Below are positions 17,499 to 25,769 of a stretch of 64,000 nucleotides of DNA, one piece after another. Source of the stretch: Aquimarina sp. RZ0 (GTDB lineage: Bacteria > Bacteroidota > Bacteroidia > Flavobacteriales > Flavobacteriaceae); contig NZ_VTZU01000014.1 of assembly GCF_008370685.1 (NCBI RefSeq), positions 1-64,000 of the forward strand, given 5' to 3'. Below the pieces are notes generated by a model. It was not told the DNA's origin. It did no database searches and worked only from the letters and a program-made list of their open reading frames with translations. Both the position numbers and the translations under genes were made by a program. Each line of letters begins with the position of its first letter. The stretch's first letter is position 1.

Positions 17499-18200
17499 TT
17501 ATTCCCTGTCTTGAAACTCTAGTTTCGGTTCATTTTTAAAAATCTTTGTAGGGATCTTAAACTTCACTTCTCCAGTATAAAAACCAAGATCTTCTATAGT
17601 TAATGTCATTTCTTCTGCATTTGTTACCTTTTTTTCTTTTGGATATACTAGCAGAAGGGTAGTAGCTCCACTCATACCATACATTCTGGGATAGATATAA
17701 TCTGCCATAACAATGGTATCTTTTTGCGGTGTATACAAATGTATTTTCTCTTCCATCCCAAAGGCTAATTGATTGACCATCCCTCCAAATTTTTGTTTTT
17801 TTCCAGCGACATTGCTTAATAATTCCTGATTATTTCTTGCCATCGATAGGTTGAAATAGAGGTATTGGTCATATTTTTTGCGCAGACTATCAATTTTTGA
17901 TGCTGTCGCTTTACCACTTAATTCTTGCTCTACTAGCAGATCTGTAGGTTTGTATACAATTGAGAAATCTACTCCGTTTACCGTTTTGGTATGCAGATAT
18001 CCATTTTCAGGATCATTAAGATAGTCCCATAACTGTTCTGTACTCTCAAAAGTTTTATTGGTGCAGGAGGTGAATAATACTCCAAAAAACAATATAATGA
18101 CACACATATATATGTTTTTAATTCCTGTTTTAAGTAAACCTCTGATCTCTTTCATGAGAGGAACTACTCTGGGTTGAGGGTTTAGTTTAGTACTTTGCAT
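17499..18200 (-). CDS. Lipoprotein of the RHS locus (A)
   Basis: This is a 233-aa protein with a hydrophobic segment ending in the lipobox LFTSC, so a lipid-anchored envelope protein. The first 15 residues (Pro/Arg-rich) may not be translated: an ATG at 18155 gives the shorter MKEIRG start. The mature part begins with FESTEQLWDYLNDPENGYL and is otherwise mixed alpha/beta with no named domain. It is cotranscribed with the second lipoprotein (25-bp gap) upstream of the large YD protein. A role as export or surface helper for the RHS proteins is suggested by position only. Confidence 0.7.
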   Translation of the reverse strand: MQSTKLNPQPRVVPLMKEIRGLLKTGIKNIYMCVIILFFGVLFTSCTNKTFESTEQLWDYLNDPENGYLHTKTVNGVDFSIVYKPTDLLVEQELSGKATASKIDSLRKKYDQYLYFNLSMARNNQELLSNVAGKKQKFGGMVNQLAFGMEEKIHLYTPQKDTIVMADYIYPRMYGMSGATTLLLVYPKEKKVTNAEEMTLTIEDLGFYTGEVKFKIPTKIFKNEPKLEFQDRE

Positions 18201-18225
18201 ATAGAATTTACTTTGATACCGTGTT

Positions 18226-18846
18226 TTATTCTACTATTTTGATTTCAATTGCATCATATGTCTCTGACCTGATTCCTACCAATCCGTATACTGTAGTTTC
18301 TTTTGCTATAGTAGCTCCGTGAAGGTCATAGTTGAACAAATCCGTTTTAAATTTTTTATTGGCAGCGCCAGCAGCTATCATATTTCCTCCGGCAATACCG
18401 GGCCCTACTATTAGACCTAATGGAAAACTTCTATTTTCAACCCCTTGATTATCTACTGTAGTGGTTTGTAGGTTTAGCGGTGTTAATAACAAATACCATA
18501 AGTACGAAGGAACGGATTGCCTTAATTTTTTGAATACCTGTTCTGTTTCCAAAATGTTCAGTGCTGTACCATTTTGATTTTGGAGTATAAGGTCTTTTCC
18601 AAATACTAAATCATTCGATGCGTTGTTATTAATTTGTACCGCGACTAGCTTAATTCCTTTTTTATTTTCTTTTTTGGTATATCGCTTGTTTAAAATATTG
18701 TATTTGTATTTTATGGATACTGCTTTATTGACACTAGATGAGTTATATCTAACTTGACTAGGTTTAATAGTTCTATAGCCAGAAGCACAGCTCACCATCA
18801 TAATGTATATGAGTAGTATTCCTAATAATTGTATAACTTTTGTCAT
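18226..18846 (-). CDS. Lipoprotein of the RHS locus (B)
   Basis: This is a 206-aa protein. The N-terminus MTKVIQLLGILLIYIMMVSC gives a clear lipobox with Cys at 20. The body is basic at first (KYKYNILNKRYTKKENKKG), then beta-rich (IKLVAVQINNNASNDLVFGK), with a Gly/Ala-rich hydrophobic stretch (PLGLIVGPGIAGGNMIAAGA) that may contact membrane. I recognise no family name. It is the first gene of the minus-strand RHS locus, probably opening that operon. Confidence 0.7.
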   Translation of the reverse strand: MTKVIQLLGILLIYIMMVSCASGYRTIKPSQVRYNSSSVNKAVSIKYKYNILNKRYTKKENKKGIKLVAVQINNNASNDLVFGKDLILQNQNGTALNILETEQVFKKLRQSVPSYLWYLLLTPLNLQTTTVDNQGVENRSFPLGLIVGPGIAGGNMIAAGAANKKFKTDLFNYDLHGATIAKETTVYGLVGIRSETYDAIEIKIVE

Positions 18847-18963
18847 GTTTACTTCCTATTTTTTTAATTATTTTATTATTGATTCTATGTCCAATGAATA
18901 GATGGAGGATATTTGATTTTTGTTCTTTTATTGTTAAATTCTTTGTAAGGTGAATAGTGGATA

Positions 18964-19120
18964 AGAGCTTGTTTAAAAACCTTACTTCTTGAAAACAAAT
19001 GTTTTAAGAACCGTGAGCTTACTTCAAATAATTAAAATATCTCGATATTCTCATCATTTGAAGTGTCCTCAGAACCTCAAACTATTGATTTTCAATTTGT
19101 ATTCTTTTTAAACATACTCT
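18964..19120. repeat. 157-bp imperfect palindrome (MITE-like)
   Basis: The ends AGAGCTTGTTTAAAAA and its near-complement at 19104-19120 pair. Internally, ACTTCAAAT at 19021-19029 pairs with ATTTGAAGT at 19056-19064 around an AATATCTCGATATT centre. Aligning left half with reverse-complemented right half gives matches along the whole length with gaps. It occupies the 430-bp gap between the lipoprotein gene and ompH; I see no gene in that gap. Confidence 0.6.
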
Positions 19121-19278
19121 AAAAGAGACACACACAAAGGGTGTCACTTTAAGTAATTTTTAAATAAAAACCGTATTGAGAAATTTTACATAGTGAAAAC
19201 TCACTCCCCTTCACTACAATTTCCTATAGAAAATCACTCAGCTTAGTATGATTTTTTTCCTCTATTAGTTATGCTTAT

Positions 19279-19812
19279 TTAATTCCCTTCGAACTCAGCA
19301 TTTAATTTTTCTAAAACCTTATCTGTTAAATCCGCAGTTTCTTCTCCATACATAATCGTTCCGCTTCCTGTAGCGCCAAAAATCACCTTATATCCATTTT
19401 TTTTACCATATTCTTTAACAAAATCATTAATATCATTGATTACGGTCTGGGTTACTTTTTTGTCTTCTTCTTGCAATTGCTTCTGCACCGCTTGCTGATA
19501 GTTATTGATCTGTTGTTGTTTATTACTTAATAATTCTTGTTTTAATTCAAGCTCTTTTTTACTTAGACTACTGCGTTCTTTTTCGTACGTTTTTAATTCT
19601 TTTTGCCAGTCTGATAAGAGACTATCCACATTAGATTTCATGGTTTTTGCCTTTTCATCAAAATCTGTTTTTACTATTTTGGTTCTTTTATAACCTTCTA
19701 ATAGTTTATTGACATCTACGTATACCAATTCTGAGGAAGATTGAAAATAGAAAAAGGATCCTACTGAAGCGATAAGGGCAATTAGGGCAATGGGTAATGA
19801 TAGTTTATTCAT
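19279..19812 (-). CDS. OmpH/Skp-family periplasmic chaperone
   Basis: This is a 177-aa protein with an N-terminal export segment (about residues 5-24), followed by the OmpH opening ELVYVDVNKLLEGYK. A long charged helix pair (about 45-130, KELKTYEKERSSLSKKELEL) forms the coiled-coil tentacles. The C-terminal VKEYGKKNGYKVIFGATGSG is typical. The family binds unfolded outer-membrane proteins in the periplasm. No BamA neighbour is visible, and Bacteroidota usually hold several OmpH copies, so this is probably a stand-alone paralogue. Confidence 0.88.
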   Translation of the reverse strand: MNKLSLPIALIALIASVGSFFYFQSSSELVYVDVNKLLEGYKRTKIVKTDFDEKAKTMKSNVDSLLSDWQKELKTYEKERSSLSKKELELKQELLSNKQQQINNYQQAVQKQLQEEDKKVTQTVINDINDFVKEYGKKNGYKVIFGATGSGTIMYGEETADLTDKVLEKLNAEFEGN

Positions 19813-20511
19813 TTCTTTTTGTTTATGATGATCAAAGTCAGGAATTGAACATATATGCTTTTACATATTTATTTAAAAATCAAGAGATTAACCTCTTAAA
19901 ATTAGTTCCAAACTTCATCCTCTGGCTTTAGATAATTCAACGTTTATTATATTTTGTATAAGTAAGTGTCATTGGAGCAGATTATGTTACCCCCGAAAAG
20001 CATTTTTTTTTATTTTTATTAGAAGTAAGCCAAGAAAACAGGATCAAAAAGTGTGTGCAAAAACATTTTTATGATAATGACTGTCAAATAAAAGCGAGTT
20101 CTTTTTATTTTGACGTATAAACGAAAAGCACTGATTTTCCGGTAGTATCTACCCATTTTTCAGAGATAAAAAAATAGCAATAAACTATCTGTGGGTATGT
20201 CCAAGAGGAATTTATAAGAAAAAATAGTTCGATTTCGAGACTAGCCTCGGAGCATTTAAATCTCGACTATCGAATAATCACTTTGTTTTTTGAGAAATCG
20301 TACTATACGGCAGTTCCTTAAATAAAAGCTACACAAACTTAATCCCAATAAATGTAAATACCTTTTTCATAGCTTTTATTGCGGAAATTAGCCTTAGTAT
20401 AGTATCCACTCTAACACATAAAAGCAAAAAAACATAAGAATCAGGGGTAACATAACCCTATGAACCAACACTATATAATAAGGAGGCTTTTTATCCTCTT
20501 TTAATTTTAGT
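19813..20511. other. 700-bp intergenic region between ompH and comEC
   Basis: I see no gene. The divergent genes on either side must have their promoters here. It holds one copy of the dispersed element GCATTTAAATCTCGACTATC at 20252-20277, which recurs twice near 42.9 kb. Confidence 0.6.
20252..20277 (+). repeat. Dispersed repeat copy 1 (TCTCGAnTATCGA core)
   Basis: The 26-bp match to the copies at 42862-42887 and 42963-42988 differs at a few bases (for example CTCGACTATCGAA against CTCGATTATCGAG). A CCTCGGAG run precedes it, as a TCGGAGG/CTCGGGG run precedes the other copies. Confidence 0.65.
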
Positions 20512-22572
20512 ATGGTATATAAACTTTTTAATGTTCCTTTTTTTATTCTTACAATCTCAGTCACCATTGGGATATTACTAGGATACTACATACCGTTAGA
20601 CTTAAATCTAATTCTATCTATAGTATGTATATTAATAATATGCCTGTATGTATCCTGGTGGTATGCAAAAAGAATGTTCAACAAAAGTTATTCATTTAGC
20701 ATTCTTACGATCCTTGTGTTTATACATTTGGGCATTGGCTTAGTTACAATTTATAATCCCAAAAACGATTTAGGTCATTACTCACAGTTAATACCTACAA
20801 AAGAATCTCTCCGGGAACCTCTGGGAATACAGTTTTATATAAAAGAGAGATTAAAACCTACTTCATATTATCATAAATATATTATTTCTGTACAAATCTT
20901 AAAAAACAAAATAGCTAGTGGAGATATTTTATTAAGAATACCAAGAGATAGTAGTAATACAAAAAACTTATCCATTGGAGATAGCTACTTAACTTATGCT
21001 GTATTAAAACCAATAGCAAAACCACTTAATCCTCATCAATTTGATTATGCAAAATATCTAAGCAAGCAATACATATATCATCAATTAACACTCTCAAAAA
21101 ATCAATTAACACATCTCAATACTATTAAATGGTCATTATATCGGGTAGCAGACAATATTAGAACAGCTATTCATGACCAACTTACTACCCATGGATTTAC
21201 TCAAAAACAGTTGTCAATCATCAATGCACTAGTTTTGGGTCAGCGCCAAGATATTGACAAAGATATCATGACCGCCTACAGAAATGCAGGAGCTGCTCAC
21301 ATGCTAGCGGTATCTGGGTTACACGTTGGTATTCTTTTAGGGATATTGAATTTTATTCTTGCACCCTTAAATCGTTTTAGAAAAAAAGGGATTATCATAA
21401 AGACAGTTATAATCATATCACTTCTTTGGAGCTTTGCGATCATTGCAGGATTATCTCCATCTGTATTACGAGCCGTAACGATGTTTTCTTTTATTGCAAT
21501 TGGTCAACAGCTCAGAACCAAAACCAGCATATACAATGCTTTATTTATCTCTTTCTTTATTTTAATCTGTTGCAATCCATTATTACTATTTTCTATTGGA
21601 TTTCAACTTAGCTACGTCGCTGTTTTCTCAATTATATGGATACAACCTTTTATAACAAAATTCTATAACCCCAGATTCTATATAGATAGAAAACTTTGGG
21701 AAACCTTCACAACTACTATGGCTGCACAATTGGGCATATTGCCATTGACATTATTCTATTTTCATCAATTTCCTTTGTTATTCTTTATTGCCAATCTTCT
21801 CATCGTACCCTTGTTAGGTATTATTCTTGGTGCTGGAATCTTTTGCATTATTTTGGCAAAACTGAATCTCCTATTCAACTCCATTGTTACGGCTTATGGA
21901 AAATGTATTGATACTATGAATAGTATTGTGCAATGGGTTTCACATCAGGAAGCTTTTTTGATTACAAAAATTTCTTTTTCGCGAGAAATCCTTATCATTA
22001 GCTATATACTTTTAATTTGTATCGTATTACTCTGCAAAAAATATGCTATTAAAAAACTGATTCTAGTAGGAGTAAGTACTATTGTATTGCTATTAATTAT
22101 GAATTTTGAAAAATATTATCATATTAAAAATGAAGAATTTATAGTTTTTCATAGTCACCGCAATACGATCATAGGGATTCTACAACAACGCTCTTTTAAA
22201 ACATACAGTAGCAGTAATTTTTCCGAAATGAACAAAAATTATATACTACAGAACTATATCACAAACAAAAACAGCAATATTATTTCTTCTCAAAAACTAA
22301 AAAATGTATATACCTACAAGAAAAAAGTGATACTGATTATTGACAGTACAGGAATATATAATATTGAAAGATTACAGCCAGATATTATTATTCTTTCTAA
22401 TTCTCCAAAAGTTCATTTAGAAAGAATAATAAAAAAGTTAAAACCGACAAAGGTCATCGCTGATGCAAGCAATTATACCAGTTATTTAGATCAATGGGAA
22501 ATAAGTTGTCAAAAATTAGAAATCCCTTTTCATCGAACAGACAAAAAGGGAGCTTTTATATTAAAAAACTAA
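20512..22572 (+). CDS. ComEC/Rec2-family DNA-uptake channel protein
   Basis: This is a 686-aa polytopic membrane protein. Two or three N-terminal membrane helices and a soluble DUF4131-type part (about 80-200) are followed by the Competence domain (about 225-500), marked by LVLGQRQDID, AYRNAGAAHMLAVSGLHVGI and SPSVLRAVTMF. More helices follow to about residue 530. The last 150 residues are soluble but show no HxHxDH motif, so the metallo-beta-lactamase domain found in many ComEC proteins is absent or degenerate. The role is transport of single-stranded DNA across the inner membrane during transformation. The gene is convergent with the serine hydrolase, 11 bp between stops. Confidence 0.9.
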   Translation: MVYKLFNVPFFILTISVTIGILLGYYIPLDLNLILSIVCILIICLYVSWWYAKRMFNKSYSFSILTILVFIHLGIGLVTIYNPKNDLGHYSQLIPTKESLREPLGIQFYIKERLKPTSYYHKYIISVQILKNKIASGDILLRIPRDSSNTKNLSIGDSYLTYAVLKPIAKPLNPHQFDYAKYLSKQYIYHQLTLSKNQLTHLNTIKWSLYRVADNIRTAIHDQLTTHGFTQKQLSIINALVLGQRQDIDKDIMTAYRNAGAAHMLAVSGLHVGILLGILNFILAPLNRFRKKGIIIKTVIIISLLWSFAIIAGLSPSVLRAVTMFSFIAIGQQLRTKTSIYNALFISFFILICCNPLLLFSIGFQLSYVAVFSIIWIQPFITKFYNPRFYIDRKLWETFTTTMAAQLGILPLTLFYFHQFPLLFFIANLLIVPLLGIILGAGIFCIILAKLNLLFNSIVTAYGKCIDTMNSIVQWVSHQEAFLITKISFSREILIISYILLICIVLLCKKYAIKKLILVGVSTIVLLLIMNFEKYYHIKNEEFIVFHSHRNTIIGILQQRSFKTYSSSNFSEMNKNYILQNYITNKNSNIISSQKLKNVYTYKKKVILIIDSTGIYNIERLQPDIIILSNSPKVHLERIIKKLKPTKVIADASNYTSYLDQWEISCQKLEIPFHRTDKKGAFILKN

Positions 22573-22583
22573 TGTTTTATGTA

Positions 22584-23867
22584 TTACAATTGTGCAATCT
22601 CATCAGACAACAACTCATCCTCTTTTATATTCATTACCTCTTTAATGATTTTATGAATATCAGGAATCACATTTCTGGCAAGTTTTGTAGGGCTATTAAA
22701 AAGTACAGTAATTCCAATATCTTCCTGTGGATATAGAGCAATCTCACTTCTGTAACTATTCACATGACCTCCGTGATGAATCAATTTACTAGACGCTCCT
22801 GTGGTACGATCCACAAAATTATGTATTCTCCATCCTAATCCATAATATGAAGATTTATGTCCAGCCCATCTTTGATAATATTTACTCTTACCTTCTACCT
22901 TAATTCTTGGGGTAAACACATCATTAATTGAAGCAGATTTCATCACCTCTGGATTGTGACCTAACAAAAACTTCATCCATTTTGCCATATCTACTACACT
23001 CGCATTTACTCCGCCCGCAGCAATAGCATTAAAATATTTAGTATTCATCGGTACTTTTCTCCATCTTCCATATCGTTTTTGATGTGGCTGGGCAACATTA
23101 TCAGCATTTTTTAAAGTTTCATAATCTGTAGATGCAGACACCATTTCTAAAGGGGTAAATATTTTTTCTTGCATTACTTCTCCAAAAGACTTTCCGGTTA
23201 CTCTCTCTATAACTTCACCACTAAGCGCAAAGGCTGCATTTTGATAACTGTATATTGTTCCAGGTTTTCTTGTAGATTTAATATTTTTGAAACTCCCTGC
23301 AATTTCATCCAACGATACTCCGTCTTCAACCAGATTCGTATAACTATGATAGGGCAACCCGGCAGAATGAGAAAGTACGTGTGATAATGTAATCTCATTT
23401 GTTCTATTCTTATTCCTCAATTCGAAATTAGGAATATAATCAACAATTTTATCATCCCACGATAACAATCCTTCTTCTACATGGATTCCTGCTAGAATTC
23501 CTCCAAATCCTTTGGATACTGACCCAACTCTAAATATTGTCTCTTCTGAAACTCTATCCATCAATCTAGTATTTCTTTTGCCAAAACCTCCAAGATATAT
23601 AGTAGAATCACACTTTACAATCCCTACAGAAGCTCCTACTATTTTATTTTGCCTAAGCGCTTTATTAAAATAATCTTCTATAGCTTCTGCCAAACGCTCT
23701 TTATAAAGATCTCCAATATTGATATCTTCCTGGAATGGCTTTTCTTTGATAATTGTTTGTATTGTTTGTGCTATTTGAGGCTTTTCAATTTGGCTTTCTG
23801 AGATAGGTGGAAATAACAATGCGGTTAGTAGCACTAATGGCGCAATAATTATCAAACATTTTTTCAT
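22584..23867 (-). CDS. Serine hydrolase of the beta-lactamase (class C/PBP-like) family
   Basis: From the preferred ATG at 23867 the product is 427 aa; a longer frame to 23954 adds 29 residues before what is clearly the signal peptide (KKCLIIIAPLVLLTALLFPP). The domain has the SxxK motif GSVSK (around residue 116), a YxN motif in YSYQNAAFALSGEV (around 205) and a third motif HHGG (around 366). It is probably a periplasmic or surface D-Ala or ester hydrolase of the AmpC/EstB group; true beta-lactamase activity cannot be claimed. The gene stands alone, convergent with comEC. Confidence 0.88.
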   Translation of the reverse strand: MKKCLIIIAPLVLLTALLFPPISESQIEKPQIAQTIQTIIKEKPFQEDINIGDLYKERLAEAIEDYFNKALRQNKIVGASVGIVKCDSTIYLGGFGKRNTRLMDRVSEETIFRVGSVSKGFGGILAGIHVEEGLLSWDDKIVDYIPNFELRNKNRTNEITLSHVLSHSAGLPYHSYTNLVEDGVSLDEIAGSFKNIKSTRKPGTIYSYQNAAFALSGEVIERVTGKSFGEVMQEKIFTPLEMVSASTDYETLKNADNVAQPHQKRYGRWRKVPMNTKYFNAIAAGGVNASVVDMAKWMKFLLGHNPEVMKSASINDVFTPRIKVEGKSKYYQRWAGHKSSYYGLGWRIHNFVDRTTGASSKLIHHGGHVNSYRSEIALYPQEDIGITVLFNSPTKLARNVIPDIHKIIKEVMNIKEDELLSDEIAQL

Positions 23868-24196
23868 AGTAGGTTTAGGCTTTAAAAAAAGAACAAGCAA
23901 GTTGGCATATACTTGTAGTATAATTTGGGTTATAGGTTTATTAATTCTACACAAATATAACGATTATATGCAAATATCTTCGTTATAATACATAATTTTA
24001 CTTTTAAACTATCGTTTAAATTTCATAAATATGAAATTCTACTGTAATACTAACGTTATTTCACGATAAAATTGTATATAATTTAATTTTAATTCTAAAA
24101 AAATATTGATGATTTGATAGTATATTCTAGACAATTTTATTAATTTCATAAAATAGTAAGTTTTTACTTACTTTTACGACGATTAATACAAAAACT

Positions 24197-24664
24197 ATGC
24201 GCCAAAGTATTTTTTTAATAGCATTAATCATAGGAGGTATATTTTTTTGTCCTGCTCAACAAATAAGGTTAGTTCCTGTTAATAAAGTCAACAAACTCAA
24301 TGATGGTTGGCATAAACTTTCTTCTCAAGGAGCACTTCTGGATGTTGAGATACGTGATGGTGTTTTAGTAAAAGGAAATGTCACCTGGTTTGACGGAGCC
24401 AAGTATTCAGGTACGTTTTATGGTAATAAGATTGGTGGTAAAGGTACCTTTACCTGGATCAATGGAGAATATTACGAAGGTAATTTTAAAAACAATCAGC
24501 GTCACGGAAAAGGATCTATGCACTATAAAGATGGAACAAAATATTCTGGAAAATGGAAAAATAATCAAAAAAATGGTAAAGGAAAACTATATGACGATAC
24601 TGGTAAAATAATTAAACAAGGGCTCTGGAAGCAAAATGTTTTCATCGATCAAAAGGATAAATAA
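24197..24664 (+). CDS. Secreted MORN-repeat protein
   Basis: This is a 155-aa protein with a signal peptide (MRQSIFLIALIIGGIFFCPA). From about residue 60 there are three MORN repeats of the Y-x-G-x-F/W-x(2)-N-x(2)-G-x-G type: YSGTFYGNKIGGKGTF, YYEGNFKNNQRHGKGSM and YSGKWKNNQKNGKGKL. MORN repeats form beta-hairpin solenoids used for protein or lipid contact; in Bacteroidota such secreted forms have no settled function. The gene is preceded by a long AT-rich non-coding stretch and is monocistronic. Confidence 0.85.
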   Translation: MRQSIFLIALIIGGIFFCPAQQIRLVPVNKVNKLNDGWHKLSSQGALLDVEIRDGVLVKGNVTWFDGAKYSGTFYGNKIGGKGTFTWINGEYYEGNFKNNQRHGKGSMHYKDGTKYSGKWKNNQKNGKGKLYDDTGKIIKQGLWKQNVFIDQKDK

Positions 24665-24850
24665 TATTATTTTCAAGTTACATTCATCTAGTTAAGATTG
24701 TCTTTTAACCTAAGCATTCAGATTAAAGCTCACCAGTAAATCACCTATTGGATATACTTAATTTTTGTTTTTTATACAAAACAGAAAAATTTTCTTTTCT
24801 GATGTTCTAATCCAAATCAGAATTGGCATACCAGATTCTGCTTATTACCA

Positions 24851-25189
24851 CTATACAAGTTTAATATCTTCCTTAAACAAGGTGTGAATATATTCTGCGT
24901 GTTGCTTGGCATCTTCTTTACTTTCTAAGCAATGAAAAAGTAAATGAATTAAGCCATAATCTCCCAGACTATCACGATACTCGTGACGTTCTTTATTTTT
25001 TACCCATAAAATAAACGAACATAAGTGTCCTATTTCTCCCAACTTAACAGGATTCATTAAACATTTCTTAAACTCATCTAATTCCATAAACGCATACTCA
25101 TTATATTTCATCTTACAAAAGTTATAATCAAACGTATGCTTATATGATCTACGTTTACGACTCTGTATTTCATAATTAATTCCACTCAT
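24851..25189 (-). CDS. Hypothetical protein (112 aa)
   Basis: I do not recognise the family. The product is a soluble, mixed-charge protein with a basic N-terminus (SRKRRSYKHTFDYNFCKMKY), followed by helices with His, Cys and Trp residues (LGEIGHLCSFILWVKNKERH, GLIHLLFHCLESKEDAKQHA). There is no export signal or membrane segment. It stands alone between the MORN gene and the curlin-repeat gene. Confidence 0.6.
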   Translation of the reverse strand: MSGINYEIQSRKRRSYKHTFDYNFCKMKYNEYAFMELDEFKKCLMNPVKLGEIGHLCSFILWVKNKERHEYRDSLGDYGLIHLLFHCLESKEDAKQHAEYIHTLFKEDIKLV

Positions 25190-25505
25190 AAGGCAGCTGA
25201 TATTAAATTAACCCATGTTTTCGATACCGTTTTCTTCTCTTATCTAACTATAGACTCGATAAACATTTAGAAAAATCAACTCAGTATGATGCTATTTTCT
25301 AAGTATTTTTACTAGGACGAACTCATGTTTCATTTGGTATTCATATGTTCACTTTATAGGTTTGGGTTTGCTAAATAATTATATAATACCATTTCTGATC
25401 TAAAATGGTATCATTGGTTTAGATTTTAATTAGTAAATGTCAAAAAGCTCTCCAAAAGTATTTTTTTAAGATTCTTTTAATGGAGTTTAACTTTATTATA
25501 ATATT

Positions 25506-25547
25506 GGAATAATTCCAATACAAAGATATAAAAAATGGAATAATTCC
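25506..25547. promoter_or_regulatory. Two tandem GGAATAATTCC dyads
   Basis: The dyads at 25506-25516 and 25537-25547 are identical. The first extends to a 19-bp palindrome (25502-25520). Their 31-bp spacing is about three helical turns, as expected for two dimers on one DNA face. The nearest gene starts lie over 300 bp away (25189, minus), so the target is unclear. Confidence 0.4.
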
Positions 25548-25585
25548 AAGTTGTTTTACATTATTATTTCCCTAAAAATTTATCT

Positions 25586-25645
25586 AATACCATATTAAAC
25601 TCCGATTTTATCTATCTATATAAAATCGGAGTTTAATATGGTATT
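25586..25645. terminator. 26-bp perfect hairpin downstream of the curlin-repeat gene
   Basis: Arms 25586-25611 and 25620-25645 are perfect complements with an 8-nt loop. It lies 125 bp after the stop of the minus-strand curlin gene, and could terminate it or be a short palindromic repeat; its ends read AATACCAT, like the MITE-like elements elsewhere. Confidence 0.5.
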
Positions 25646-25769
25646 TAATATAATATGACTGTTCTTATGAGTTGTCTCTTAACAAGATATAGGTTTATAA
25701 CTTGTCGTATACACCTATTTTAGAATAAGATAATTTTAAAAAATGGTACTACATTGTATATCATAATGC

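Larger units (their letters stand above)
25190..25769. other. 580-bp intergenic region with strong dyads
   Basis: I see no gene. It contains an ATACCATTT/AAATGGTAT pair (25386-25411), two copies of GGAATAATTCC 31 bp apart (25506-25516, 25537-25547) and a 26-bp perfect hairpin (25586-25645). Confidence 0.6.
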
